Positions 21,291-33,420 of a stretch of DNA of 64,000 nucleotides are shown here, in pieces. The notes beneath the pieces are model-generated. The model worked only from the letters and a program-made list of their open reading frames with translations, was not told the DNA's origin and did not search any database. Each line of letters starts with the position of its first letter. Position 1 is the first letter of the stretch. Location: the NCBI RefSeq assembly GCF_000372725.1, contig NW_005202176.1:229152-293151 (forward strand). Reading direction: 5' to 3'. The position numbers and the translations under genes are program-made. The stretch comes from Emiliania huxleyi CCMP1516 (taxonomy: Eukaryota > Haptophyta > Isochrysidales > Noelaerhabdaceae).

Positions 21291-21794
21291 GTCGCGGCCG
21301 CCGGAGGCTCGAAACCTGTGGCGCTGTGGCGCGGGGCGAGTTCCGTCGCGGGTCGAGCGGAGAAGAATTCGCTGTCGGGCCTGCTTGCGAGCTGATGCTT
21401 CACTCATGCTTCGGTGTGAATCACGCCCGCTGTGAACGGAGTTGCTCTTTGAGACCAAGTGCGCTAAATAGAGCATAAAAATACCTTTCAGACGGTACCT
21501 TTATGTCCTCCAGAGTCGAAGAACTCGACCGGTGCGCGGTGGCTGGCCGCCAAAGTGGCTGGACGGCGCCGCGGCGCACACTGGTGAGCCGCGGAGCACA
21601 CTGAGGGAGCTGTCCTCGGCGCAGCCGATCGGCTCCCGCGGCCTGGGTGGTGGCAGTGGCACTCTCTGAGGCTCCCTGATTTTTTCTGGTATTTGTTGAG
21701 CACTCTCTGGTCACCTTCGCCGGGCGAGCCTGGCTCTCGCTGCGCAGCGGCGCGACCCGCGGTGAGGCTACCGATCTTCGAACTGGGCTTAGTA

Positions 21795-21845
21795 CTCAGT
21801 CAAGATATTGTGCATATGGTCGGTCTCTACAATATCTTGACTGAG
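21795..21845. other. Perfect 17-bp inverted repeat (hairpin)
   Basis: CTCAGTCAAGATATTGT at 21795-21811 is followed after a 17-base loop by its exact complement at 21829-21845. The arms are AT-richer than the surroundings. It could be a regulatory RNA hairpin, a cruciform site or the remnant of a small palindromic element. No tail of U or A marks it as a terminator. Confidence 0.6.
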
Positions 21846-22083
21846 CACCACCGATGAATCGGCAGCAGGGAGACAGGAAGGCTCGCTGTGTGAGTCGGCC
21901 ACGCAGAGGGTCGGAACCTGCGTCGCAAGAGGATAAATAAATAAATAGACCAGCCAACCCCTGGTGGGAGTAGGGCAGCAACCCGACGGGCAGACCCGCC
22001 CGCTCGGAGGGCGTGCACCACACAGCACACAGACTTATCTAGGCACTGCACGGCTCCTCGGGATTTCTGGGGAGCTGGGACGT

Positions 22084-22336
22084 GTGTGAGAGAGAGATTT
22101 TTAGCAATACCAAACAACTCTAACACTCACACGTAATTTGGGGCCTGGTTTTGTTGTGTGTGTGCGTGCGAGCGTGCGACGTGATCCGAGGACTTCCCGA
22201 AGTTTTTGCGCAGCGGCGCCGCCAGGTGGCCGCGAAAAAAAAGAAATTTGCCGCACTACCTGATGTATTGAGAAGAAAATACGGTACAACCCCGGGCCCG
22301 AAATCGTATAGACAGTCACCAACACGGGGTCCACAG
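22084..22336. repeat. Dispersed composite repeat (blocks R2 and R2b)
   Basis: Block R2 (22084-22150; core TTTTTAGCAATACCAAACAA) recurs reversed at 48640-48714. Block R2b (22284-22336; CCCGAAATCG ... AACACGGGGTCC) recurs forward at 51076-51122. They look like pieces of one interspersed family whose other blocks are at 36.45-36.64 kb, 48.40-48.45 kb and 51.00-51.05 kb. Confidence 0.7.
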
Positions 22337-22458
22337 CGGAGTCCGCTCGGAACTCTCCAAGGCGCAGAAAAACAAACACCAGCGCCCCGTGTCATGATAG
22401 CTCCGTCGGCCAAGCAAGCGTCTGACCCCCACCGCCCTGCACTGCTTGCCAGCCGCTG

Positions 22459-23758
22459 ATGAAAAAGGTTCAGAAGGCGGTCGGGTTCAAAACGCCTTCG
22501 GGGCCTATGCGCTTCACCGACGAGGACAAGATGGAGGCGCACGGACCACCATTTCCCAAGAAGTCTGCCGAGGCGACGCTGGCACGGCTGCGCAAATTGC
22601 CCGGCAACAAGCTGTGCGGCACGTGCCGCACGCCCTCGACGAACCGCGGCGGTTTCGCCGACGTCGTGTTGACGTATCGCATTTTTGTTTGCCGAGACTG
22701 CCGGGAGTCGCACGGTGTCGCGGGGCACGAGGTCAGGACCGCCGAGCGACTTGCCAAACTGGACGTCCGGGCCAGCCTGACGCCGTACGAGGTGGAGGCG
22801 CTAGCGCGGGGCGGCAACGAGGTCAACGTCGCCACCACCTTTGCGTTGCTACCCGCCACGTCGTTCGAGTGGCCGACCAAAAGGACTGCGTCGTCGGTCG
22901 CAGAACGCACACCGCAACACTTTCTCTCTCGGCTGCCTCTGGCTCAGATCTTCGCGCCCCCATAGGAGCGCGACCAGTTTGTCCGGGCAGCCTATGGGGA
23001 GAAGAAATGGGCCTCTCGCGAGGACACGCCGGAGGAAGCGCCGCCGGAGCCGGCGCCCGCGCCCGCGCCTACACCGGCCGCTCGGTACGACTCGCGCGGG
23101 GCAGCCATGCGCCTCCCCGGTGCCCCCGGGTACGTGCCGCCGCCTCCGGCGGCGGCGTCGGCGGCGCCCGCCGTCGCTGTCGCCGCCACTGTCAGCCTGC
23201 TTGATGCTGCGGGGGCTCCGGAATCACCTCCTCCTCCCTCAGCCGAGTCCGAGCTGGTCGACCTGTTCGCCGCGCCCGCCGGGCCAGCCGCCGCGTCGGT
23301 TGCTGGCAGCGAGATGTCCGCCGCCGATTCCTTTGGAGCTGTGGGCAGTGCTGGCGCGATCGACTCGCCCTGGGTGCCGTCCGACGCGGAGCTCTCCTCG
23401 CCATTCGCAGCGGGTTTGCCGATGCCGGAGGCGGAGGCGGAGGCGGCACACCTGGGCTTCCGCAACCTCGCCTTGACCTCGGACGGCGGTGACTCCGGCG
23501 CGGGCATGAATGCGGAGCCCACTTACGCCTCCGTGCGCTCCCCCCCCCCCCCCCCGCGCGCGCGCGCGCGGACATTGCGTCGCCCATTCACGGGAGGATG
23601 CGGCGGACGAGTAGGCCCCGATAGCGGCAATGACGTTTGCTGACGCGCTCCTCGAGAGCGCAATGAATGGGACGGTGGCCGCGCCCGCCAATGCGCCCGC
23701 CGCAGCAGTCGACTCTGACGCGGCGCCTCCGCCGCCCGCCGCCATGGGCACGGGGTGA
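22459..23758 (+). CDS. ArfGAP-domain protein, AGFG-like
   Basis: Exons 22459-22896, 22966-23532 and 23615-23758 join by GT-AG introns, all phase 0, giving 382 residues if the stop at 23756 is used. The zinc finger is LCGTCRTPS ... YRIFVCRDCRESHG, then LTPYEVEALARGGNEVN (AGFG proteins have FTQQEIEFLQKHGNEV at this point). Exon two begins ERDQFVRAAYGEKKWAS, the conserved end of the domain. The rest is Ala/Pro/Ser-rich disorder, as in AGFG/Age-type adaptors of vesicle traffic. A GTGAAG donor at the end of exon three, and low-complexity Met/Pro-rich frames to ~24.26 kb, suggest further C-terminal exons. GAP activity is uncertain because AGFG members lack it. Confidence 0.7.
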
Positions 23759-24741
23759 AGCGCTCGCACAGACGTTGGCGCCGCAAGCGCCACCAACAGA
23801 TTTCCCGCTCACGCACGTGTGCCTTGTGCGTGTATAGGAGCGGCCTCGGCATAGGCTGGAGCGCCCCGCGCCCTCTCGTGTCGCCGCCGAAGCCGTTGGC
23901 GTCGCCATTCTACCCGCAAAACGCCGGCCGCCCGTCCATGCCAGTGCCGCAAGCCGGCATCGCTGGGGTAGGAGGGTTCGCGGTGAGCGGAGGGGGCGTG
24001 CCGCCTCGCTACGTGCGCGGTATCGACAACAACACCGCGGCCGACCCAGCTTTGCTGCAGCCTCAACGCATGGCGACTAAAGGCGCGCCGTCGTGGCATT
24101 ACCCACCGCCCGGCCGGCCTGACTCGCTTCTCCGACATTCTTGAACGTTTAGTATGCGCCGGCAGGCGACATCATGTCTATGTACGCGCAGAGCGCTCCG
24201 CCGCCAGCCCCAGCCCACGCGCTGCTCGGCGTGATACCGGCGGCCTCGTGCGGGATGCGGGTCGGGCCAAGCGGTTGAGCGGGGCTTAGTGGGAGAAGCT
24301 ACTCCTTTGCAGTCGTTTCGCCCGACCATGTGCCGTTGGGGGTAGGTCCCGCATGCGCCGCTCCTTGGACCGCGATGGCAGGCGGCGGCGGCGGCGCTGG
24401 AGGTGGCAGCGGTGGCGACGCGCCCGCTCTGCCCCTCCTCCTGCCAACGAAGGTGCAACACCAGTAGTACCCGAAGACTTAGTCGACACCGCTCAGTGTC
24501 TCGAGCTCAGTGTCTGCCCTATGCCAGGCGCCGAGCAAGGCGGACATCATGGCAAAATTTGGGTAGAGGCTTTGCGCCGCGCATGAGGCTTTGCACCACG
24601 TGACCTACCGAGTTGAGACGCGTTGGATATGGTACCGTGGGAATTCGGCGGGCGGCGTGGCCGCGCTCGCCGCCTTTTCCACTGATCTCCCCGAACTGAG
24701 GCGCGAGATGATTTTCTAATCCCGGAGATGGTCTACCTGTG
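23759..24741. other. Possible 3' exons of the ArfGAP gene, then intergenic
   Basis: A frame from ~23840 to 24142 encodes a Pro/Gly/Ala-rich, Met-containing run (PQAGIAGVGGFAVSGGGVPP). A second stretch near 24170-24220 reads DIMSMYAQSAPPPAPA. Both resemble the disordered tail of the upstream ArfGAP protein, but splice sites were not settled. After 24300 nothing is recognised. Confidence 0.35.
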
Positions 24742-27700
24742 TTAGTGCCAGTGCGCGCCAGTCCCGTGCCTAGTGTCGTGCGAGGGAGTTTTTTGTTGTA
24801 AGGCCACGACGTTGTTCTTGGAGAAGAAGAGGTAGCCCGAGTCTGGGGTGCCGACCTGGCCGATCGAGACGGACGGCGCGGGGAGGTCCTGGGTGCGCGT
24901 CTCCGAGCCGCAGTCGCGGACCTCGACGCCCGTGTGCTGCCCGCCCGCGTTGGCCAGAATGATGTTCCCGAACTTGCCGCCCGTGCCCTCGCGGAGGCGC
25001 ATGATGGCGTTCGAGTCTCGTGCGGAGCGGGTGCCGCCGCCGATGATGGTCATCGAGTAGAAGGCGGGGTGCGAGCGGGGCTGCGAGTCGAGGTTGCCGC
25101 CCGTCTTCGAGTCGATCTCGGTGCCGTGGTTGCCGTCGACGCCGACCATGGCGAAGAGGAACTGGCCGCTGCCCTGGTACCCCTCGTCGACGTCGAACGC
25201 GTCGTCGCCCACAAACAGGGCCGAGAGCCACTTGACGTTGACGGTGCCGCCGAAGAACTCGAAGCCGTCGTCGAGGTTGAGGGCGACCTCGCAGTGCTCG
25301 ACGGTCGTGCCCGAGCCGACGCCGCCAAAGGTGATGCCGTTGATCTCATTGTCGGCGCCGATGATGGCGCCGCCGTGCCACACGCGCACGTACTTGAGCG
25401 AGCCCGAGCTGTCGCCCGGGTCGGACCCGCCGTACGGCCTGCCCGAGATGCCCTCGATGAAGTTGGAGGCGTAGCTGCCGGCGGAGGTGGGCGCGCGGCC
25501 GAGCAGGACGAGGCCGCCCCACTTGCCGCGCTCGCCGAGGTTGGTGAGGCCGGGGTTGGCGGTGTCTGTCTGGGCCTGCTCCGAGGAGGCAAGCGCCGCC
25601 TCCGAGAGGACGGTGGTCATGGTGATCGGCCGGACCGCCGTGCCCTCGGCAATCAGCCTGCCGCCCTGCTCGACGACGATGGCCGGGGCGACATCGCCTG
25701 TGGGGGGCGCGAGGAGGCGGGAGGAGGTCAGCTCCATCGAGCGGCCAATCCAACGGGGCGGGGGGGGGAGGGGAGGGCGTGTTGGCCCACCTGGAGCCTG
25801 GCCGGTCGGCATCGCGTAGATCGTGGTGCCGGGCGGGATGGTGAGCGAGGCCGAGATGAAGAGCTGCGACGTGAGGAGGTACGACGTGTCGGCCGAGAGG
25901 GTGGTCGCGCTGTCGACGTCGCCGCCGAGGCGCGCGATGGTCCGATACTGCAGCTGCGCAAAGGGGGAGGGGGCGATGCCGGCGCAGGTGGAGCCGGCCA
26001 TCTTGCCAGCGCAGGCGAGCCACGAGTACTCGCTCAGCCAGTTGTCCGACGGGCTCGCGAAGGCGCCCTTGCACGCGACGCCCTCGTAGAAGGGGTCGGT
26101 GGACGAGTCGATTGCCCCACTGCACATCTCCGAGCTTGCCGTGGGCAGCGGGCTGAAGGAGCTGCCGAGGCAGGTGTAGTCGAGGCAGGCGGCCGAGACG
26201 CCCGCGAAGCCCGGGTTGGCGAGGCGGGCGGCGAAGCCGGCGCTCGAGCAGGTCTTCGCGCCCGAGCCGTAGCTGAAGGGCGTGCTGGCGCCGTAGATGA
26301 CGTTGTTTGGCGAGAAGAAGAGGAAGTCGGGGAACTGCTCGGGCAGCAGCGTGATGCCGCGGCTCTCGCTGCCGCAGTCGTCGTTCCTGACGCCGATGCC
26401 CGATCCGTACGCGAGGACGACGTTGCCGAAGCTGCCGCCCGTGCCCTCGCGGAGGCGCATGAGGCCGTCCGCGTTGGCGCCCGAGGCGGCCGATCCGCCG
26501 CCGAGGATGGTCATCGAGTAGAAGGCGGGGTGCGAGCGGGGCTGCGAGTTGAGGTTGCCGCCCGTCTTGGAGTCCATCTCGGTGCCGTGGTTGCCGTCCT
26601 CGCCGGTCATGGCGAAGAGGAACTGGCCCTTGCCCTGGTACCCCTCGTCCGAGTCGAAGGCGTCATCGCCCACGAAGAGGACCGAGAGCCACTTGACGTT
26701 GACGGTGCCGCCGAAGAACTCGAAGCCGTCGTCCAGGTTGAAGGCGACCTCACAGTGCTCGACGGTCGTGCCCGAGCCGACGCCGCCAAAGGTGATGCCG
26801 TTGATCTCATTGTCGGCGCCGATGGCGGCGCCGCCGTGCCACACGCGCACGTACTTGAGCGAGCCCGAGCTGTCGGCCGGGTCGGACCCGCCGTACGGCC
26901 TGCCCGAGATGCCCTCGATGAAGTTGGAGGCGTAGCTGCCGGCAGAGGTGGGCGCGCGGCCGAGCAGGATGAGGCCGCCCCACTTGCCGCGGGTCTCCAG
27001 CACGGTGCCCACCACGCTGGCGCCGGTGTCCGTCACGACCGTCGAGTCGTCCGTCTCCTCCGGGTTGAAGGCGGTGAAGGTGATCGGGTCGGCCGCCGTG
27101 CCCTCGGCCATCAGCCTGCCGCCCTGCTCGACGACGAGCGCGGGCGCCTCGGAGGCGGGGCTGCCGACCGGCATGGCGTAGATCGTGGTGCCCCGCTCGA
27201 TGGTGAGCGTGACGCCGTCCAGGACGAAGACCTGGCACGACATGATGTACGTCGTCGACGCGACGAGGGACGTGTCCGAGCTGAGGTCGCCGCAGAGGTA
27301 CTCGAAGCGGCCCGAGGGGCCGTCCTGCGCCTCCTCGCCGCACTCCAAGGCGCTCGTCGCGAGGCGGTCCTGCTCGGCGAGGTACGACCAGTCCTCGAGC
27401 CACAGGTTGCCGGCGCCAAAGGCACCCTTGTACGAGACGGGCGCGAAGAAGGACGGCGGCGGGTCGTCGACGCCCGTCCAGCCAGAGCCGCCGCAGGTGG
27501 GGCGCGGGTCGAGACGGCCGGAGCCGCCGCCGCCGCAGCCGTCCTCGTAGAAGCAGCCGTAGATGCCCGGGTCGGCGTACACTGCCTGCCACCCCTCGTC
27601 GGGGCAGCCCCTGTCGAAGGAGAAGGGCGGGTTGGCGCCGGCCACGACGTTGTTCTTGGAGAAGAAGAGGTAGCCCGAGTCTGGGGTGCCGACCTGGCCG

Positions 27701-30700
27701 ATCGAGACGGACGGCGCGGGGAGGTCCTGGGTGCGCGTCTCCGAGCCGCAGTCGCGGACCTCGACGCCCGTGTGCTGCCCGCCCGCGTTGGCCAGAATGA
27801 CGTTCCCGAACTTGCCGCCCGTGCCCTCGCGGAGGCGCATGATGGCGTTCGAGTCTCGTGCGGAGCGGGTGCCGCCGCCGATGATGGTCATCGAGTAGAA
27901 GGCGGGGTGCGAGCGGGGCTGCGAGTTGAGGTTGCCGCCCGTCTTCGAGTCGATCTCGGTGCCGTGGTTGCCGTCGACGCCGACCATGGCGAAGAGGAAC
28001 TGGCCGCTGCCCTGGTACCCCTCGTCGACGTCGAACGCGTCGTCGCCCACAAACAGGGCCGAGAGCCACTTGACGTTGACGGTGCCGCCGAAGAACTCGA
28101 AGCCGTCGTCCAGGTTGAGGGCGACCTCGCAGTGCTCGACGGTCGTGCCCGAGCCGACGCCGCCAAAGGTGATGCCGTTGATCTCATTGTCGGCGCCGAT
28201 GATGGCGCCGCCGTGCCACACGCGCACGTACTTGAGCGAGCCCGAGCTGTCGCCCGGGTCGGACCCGCCGTACGGCCTGCCCGAGATGCCCTCGATGAAG
28301 TTGGAGGCGTAGCTGCCGGCGGAGGTGGGCGCGCGGCCGAGCAGGACGAGGCCGCCCCACTTGCCGCGCTCGCCGAGGTTGGTGAGGCCGGGGTTGGCGG
28401 TGTCTGTCTGGGCCTGCTCCGAGGAGGCAAGCGCCGCCTCCGAGAGGACGGTGGTCATGGTGATCGGCCGGACCGCCGTGCCCTCGGCAATCAGCCTGCC
28501 GCCCTGCTCGACGACGATGGCCGGGGCGACATCGCCTGTGGGGGAGCGCGAGGAGGCGGGAGGAGGTCAGCTCCATCGAGCGGCCAATCCAACGGGGCGG
28601 GGGGGGAGGGGAGGGGCGTGTCGGCCCACCTGGAGCCTGGCCGGTCGGCATCGCGTAGATCGTGGTGCCGGGCGGGATGGTGAGCGAGGCCGAGATGAAG
28701 AGCTGCGACGTGAGGAGGTACGACGTGTCGGCCGAGAGGGTGGTCGCGCTGTCGACGTCGCCGCCGAGGCGCGCGATGGTCTGCCCGTCAGCTTGCAGCT
28801 GCGCGAAGGGGGAGGGGGCGATGCCGGCGCAGGTGGAGCCGGCCATCTTGCCAGCGCAGGCGAGCCACGAGTACTCGCTCAGCCAGTTGTCCGACGGGCT
28901 CGCGAAGGCGCCCTTGCACGCGACGCCCTCGTAGAAGGGGTCGGTGGACGAGTCGATTGCCCCACTGCACATCTCCGAGCCTGCCGTGGGCAGAGGGCTG
29001 AAGGAGCTGCCGAGGCAGGTGTAGTCGAGGCAGGTGGCCGAGACGCCCGCGAAGCCCGGGTCGGCGAGGCGGGCGGCGAAGCTGGCGCTCGAGCAGGTCT
29101 TCGCGCCCGAGCCGTAGCTGAAGGGCGTGCTGGCGCCGTAGATGACGTTGTTTGGCGAGAAGAAGAGGAAGTCGGGGAACTGCTCGGGCAGCAGCGTGAT
29201 GCCGCGGCTCTCGCTGCCGCAGTCGTCGTTCCTGACGCCGATGCCCGATCCGTACGCGAGGACGACGTTGCCGAAGCTGCCGCCCGTGCCCTCGCGGAGG
29301 CGCATGAGGCCGTCCGCGTTGGCGCCCGAGGCGGCCGATCCGCCGCCGAGGATGGTCATCGAGTAGAAGGCGGGGTGCGAGCGGGGCTGCGAGTTGAGGT
29401 TGCCGCCCGTCTTGGAGTCCATCTCGGTGCCGTGGTTGCCGTCCTCGCCGGTCATGGCGAAGAGGAACTGGCCCTTGCCCTGGTACCCCTCGTCCGAGTC
29501 GAAGGCGTCATCGCCCACGAAGAGGACCGAGAGCCACTTGACGTTGACGGTGCCGCCGAAGAACTCGAAGCCGTCGTCCAGGTTGAAGGCGACCTCACAG
29601 TGCTCGACGGTCGTGCCCGAGCCGACGCCGCCAAAGGTGATGCCGTTGATCTCATTGTCGGCGCCGATGGCGGCGCCGCCGTGCCACACGCGCACGTACT
29701 TGAGCGAGCCCGAGCTGTCGGCCGGGTCGGACCCGCCGTACGGCCTGCCCGAGATGCCCTCGATGAAGTTGGAGGCGTAGCTGCCGGCGGAGGTGGGCGC
29801 GCGGCCGAGCAGGATGAGGCCGCCCCACTTGCCGCGGGTCTCCAGCACGGTGTCCACCACGCTGGCGCCGGTGTCCGTCACGACCGTCGAGTCGTCCGTC
29901 TCCTCCGGGTTGAAGGCGGTGAAGGTGATCGGGTCGGCCGCCGTGCCCTCGGCCATCAGCCTGCCGCCCTGCTCGACGACGAGCGCGGGCGCCTCGGAGG
30001 CGGGGCTGCCGACCGGCATGGCGTAGATCGTGGTGCCCCGCTCGATGGTGAGCGTGACGCCGTCCAGGACGAAGACCTGGCACGACATGATGTACGTCGT
30101 CGACGCGACGAGGGACGTGTCCGAGCTGAGGTCGCCGCAGAGGTACTCGAAGCGGCCCGAGGGGCCGTCCTGCGCCTCCTCGCCGCACTCCAAGGCGCTC
30201 GTCGCGAGGCGGTCCTGCTCGGCGAGGTACGACCAGTCCTCGAGCCACAGGTTGCCGGCGCCAAAGGCACCCTTGTACGAGACGGGCGCGAAGAAGGACG
30301 ACGGCGGGTCGTCGACGCCCGTCCAGCCAGAGCCGCCGCAGGTGGGGCGCGGGTCGAGACGGCCGGAGCCGCCGCCGCCGCAGCCGTCCTCGAAGAAGCA
30401 GCCGTAGATGCCCGGGTCGGCGTACACTGCCTGCCACCCCTCGTCGGGGCAGCCCCTGTCGAAGGCGAAGGGCGGGTTGGCGCCGGCCACGACGTTGTTC
30501 TTGGAGAAGAAGAGGTAGCCCGAGTCTGGGGTGCCGACCTGGCCGATCGAGACGGACGGCGCGGGGAGGTCCTGGGTGCGCGTCTCCGAGCCGCAGTCGC
30601 GGACCTCGACGCCCGTGTGCTGCCCGCCCGCGTTGGCCAGAATGACGTTCCCGAACTTGCCGCCCGTGCCCTCGCGGAGGCGCATGATGGCGTTCGAGTC

Positions 30701-33095
30701 TCGTGCGGAGCGGGTGCCGCCGCCGATGATGGTCATCGAGTAGAAGGCGGGGTGCGAGCGGGGCTGCGAGTTGAGGTTGCCGCCCGTCTTCGAGTCGATC
30801 TCGGTGCCGTGGTTGCCGTCGACGCCGACCATGGCGAAGAGGAACTGGCCGCTGCCCTGGTAGCCCTCGTCGACGTCGAACGCGTCGTCGCCCACAAACA
30901 GCGCCGAGAGCCACTTGACGTTGACGGTGCCGCCGAAGAACTCGAAGCCGTCGTCGAGGTTGAGGGCGACCTCGCAGTGCTCGACGGTCGTGCCCGAGCC
31001 GACGCCGCCAAAGGTGATGCCGTTGATCTCATTGTCGGCGCCGATGATGGCGCCGCCGTGCCACACGCGCACGTACTTGAGCGAGCCCGAGCTGTCGCCC
31101 GGGTCGGACCCGCCGTACGGCCTGCCCGAGATGCCCTCGATGAAGTTGGAGGCGTAGCTGCCGGCGGAGGTGGGCGCGCGGCCGAGCAGGACGAGGCCGC
31201 CCCACTTGCCGCGCTCGCCGAGGTTGGTGAGGCCGGGGTTGGCGGTGTCTGTCTGGGCCTGCTCCGAGGAGGCAAGCGCCGCCTCCGAGAGGACGGTGGT
31301 CATGGTGATCGGCCGGACCGCCGTGCCCTCGGCAATCAGCCTGCCGCCCTGCTCGACGACGATGGCCGGGGCGACATCGCCTGTGGGGGAGCGCGAGGAG
31401 GCGGGAGGAGGTCAGCTCCATCGAGCGGCCAATCCAACGGGGCGGGGGGGGAGGGGAGGGGCGTGTTGGCCCACCTGGAGCCTGGCCGGTCGGCATCGCG
31501 TAGATCGTGGTGCCGGGCGGGATGGTGAGCGAGGCCGAGATGAAGAGCTGCGACGTGAGGAGGTACGACGTGTCGGCCGAGAGGGTGGTCGCGCTGTCGA
31601 CGTCGCCGCCGAGGCGCGCGATGGTCTGCCCGTCAGCTTGCAGCTGCGCGAAGGGGGAGGGGGCGATGCCGGCGCAGGTGGAGCCGGCCATCTTGCCAGC
31701 GCAGGCGAGCCACGAGTACTCGCTCAGCCAGTTGTCCGACGGGCTCGCGAAGGCGCCCTTGCACGCGACGCCCTCGTAGAAGGGGTCGGTGGACGAGTCG
31801 ATTGCCCCACTGCACATCTCCGAGCTTGCCGTGGGCAGCGGGCTGAAGGAGCTGCCGAGGCAGGTGTAGTCGAGGCAGGTGGCCGAGACGCCCGCGAAGC
31901 CCGGGTCGGCGAGGCGGGCGGCGAAGCCGGCGCTCGAGCAGGTCTTCGCGCCCGAGCCGTAGCTGAAGGGCGTGCTGGCGCCGTAGATGACGTTGTTTGG
32001 GGAGAAGAAGAGGAAGTCGGGGAACTGCTCGGGCAGCAGCGTGATGCCGCGGCTCTCGCTGCCGCAGTCGTCGTTCCTGACGCCGATGCCCGATCCGTAC
32101 GCGAGGACGACGTTGCCGAAGCTGCCGCCCGTGCCCTCGCGGAGGCGCATGAGGCCGTCCGCGTTGGCGCCCGAGGCGGCCGATCCGCCGCCGAGGATGG
32201 TCATCGAGTAGAAGGCGGGGTGCGAGCGGGGCTGCGAGTTGAGGTTGCCGCCCGTCTTGGAGTCCATCTCGGTGCCGTGGTTGCCGTCCTCGCCGGTCAT
32301 GGCGAAGAGGAACTGGCCCTTGCCCTGGTACCCCTCGTCCGAGTCGAAGGCGTCATCGCCCACGAAGAGGACCGAGAGCCACTTGACGTTGACGGTGCCG
32401 CCGAAGAACTCGAAGCCGTCGTCCAGGTTGAAGGCGACCTCACAGTGCTCGACGGTCGTGCCCGAGCCGACGCCGCCAAAGGTGATGCCGTTGATCTCAT
32501 TGTCGGCGCCGATGGCGGCGCCGCCGTGCCACACGCGCACGTACTTGAGCGAGCCCGAGCTGTCGGCCGGGTCGGACCCGCCGTACGGCCTGCCCGAGAT
32601 GCCCTCGATGAAGTTGGAGGCGTAGCTGCCGGCGGAGGTGGGCGCGCGGCCGAGCAGGATGAGGCCGCCCCACTTGCCGCGGGTCTCCAGCACGGTGTCC
32701 ACCACGCTGGCGCCGGTGTCCGTCACGACCGTCGAGTCGTCCGTCTCCTCCGGGTTGAAGGCGGTGAAGGTGATCGGGTCGGCCGCCGTGCCCTCGGCCA
32801 TCAGCCTGCCGCCCTGCTCGACGACGAGCGCGGGCGCCTCGGAGGCGGGGCTGCCGACCGGCATGGCGTAGATCGTGGTGCCCCGCTCGATGGTGAGCGT
32901 GACGCCGTCCAGGACGAAGACCTGGCACGACATGATGTACGTCGTCGACGCGACGAGGGACGTGTCCGAGCTGAGGTCGCCGCAGAGGTACTTGAACTCG
33001 TGCTCGCCCGATCCAACAACGCTGGTGGCGAGGCTCAACGCGGCCAGCGCGCGGAGCAGCATGCCGCCGCGGCAAAGCAGGTGCCACCTCAGCAT
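24742..33095 (-). CDS. Giant secreted beta-helix repeat protein, bacterial-like, internally triplicated
   Basis: One gene starts at the ATG at 33095 with a signal peptide (MLLRALAALSLATSVVGS, just inside the start) and stops at 24742. Three short introns (31381-31474, 28536-28629, 25698-25790) are GT-AG. Removing them gives 2,690 residues. It alternates two domain types: A (FKYLCGDLSSDTSLV, TIERGTTIYAMPVG) and B (ARLGGDVDSATTLSADTSYL). Each is followed by APxxVVEQGGRLxAEGTA, RGKWGGLxLLGRAP, ISGRPYGGSDP, RVWHGGAxIGADNEINGIT, NLDDGFEFFGGTVN and FVGDDAFDxDEGYQGxGQ. These motifs match bacterial secreted right-handed beta-helix proteins, often with type IX secretion tails, in marine Bacteroidetes. 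Role unknown: surface adhesin or matrix protein is plausible. The last domain stops part-way (FFSKNNVVA then a short unrelated tail). Confidence 0.85.
24760..33000. repeat. 2.84-kb tandem repeat, about three near-identical units
   Basis: The same coding and intron sequence recurs at spacings of 2,838-2,845 bases. One landmark lies at 26297, 29142 and 31987, another at 24848, 27686 and 30531. Differences are single bases and a few short indels. Because introns are repeated as faithfully as exons, the units arose by recent duplication or are kept alike by gene conversion. Confidence 0.92.
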
Positions 33096-33420
33096 TGCGG
33101 CGGAGCAGTGCTTCCACCACCGCCGGAGCTTTGCTCGTACCCCCAGTTGAAATATGATGACACGGATGAATTTCGGCGCTTTTCAGGCCGTCGGCCAAAC
33201 ACAGCTGAATGGAAAGAGGTTGTGTGTCGGTGTCTTGTGTGTGAATTGCAATGGTTGATATCGCTCTTTTATCATGCTTTTGATCCACGATCCTCGACGT
33301 TCGATCGACTAACTACCCATTTTTCATTCATTCACAAACAATCACTCACAAAAATCGGTCCGTCCTAGTCTTGATGGCGGCCGCCGGCAACCGCGCGCGG
33401 GGCGAGCCAGAATATCGCTC

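Larger units (their letters stand above)
21291..22458. other. Intergenic region rich in repeats
   Basis: No gene was recognised. It contains the 17-bp hairpin at 21795-21845 and two dispersed repeat blocks at 22084-22150 and 22284-22336 that recur at 48.6 and 51.1 kb. A Ser/Arg-rich frame continues upstream of the PI4-kinase ATG, so the kinase start may lie up to 180 bases further out. Confidence 0.5.

Noticed and set aside
24934-31528. Plus-strand open frames of 1,249 and 1,067 residues across the beta-helix region
   Set aside because: They mirror the real minus-strand gene. In GC-rich DNA the antisense frame lacks stops. Their translations are Glu/Arg/Ala/Val-rich with no folded-domain pattern and break at the unit introns.
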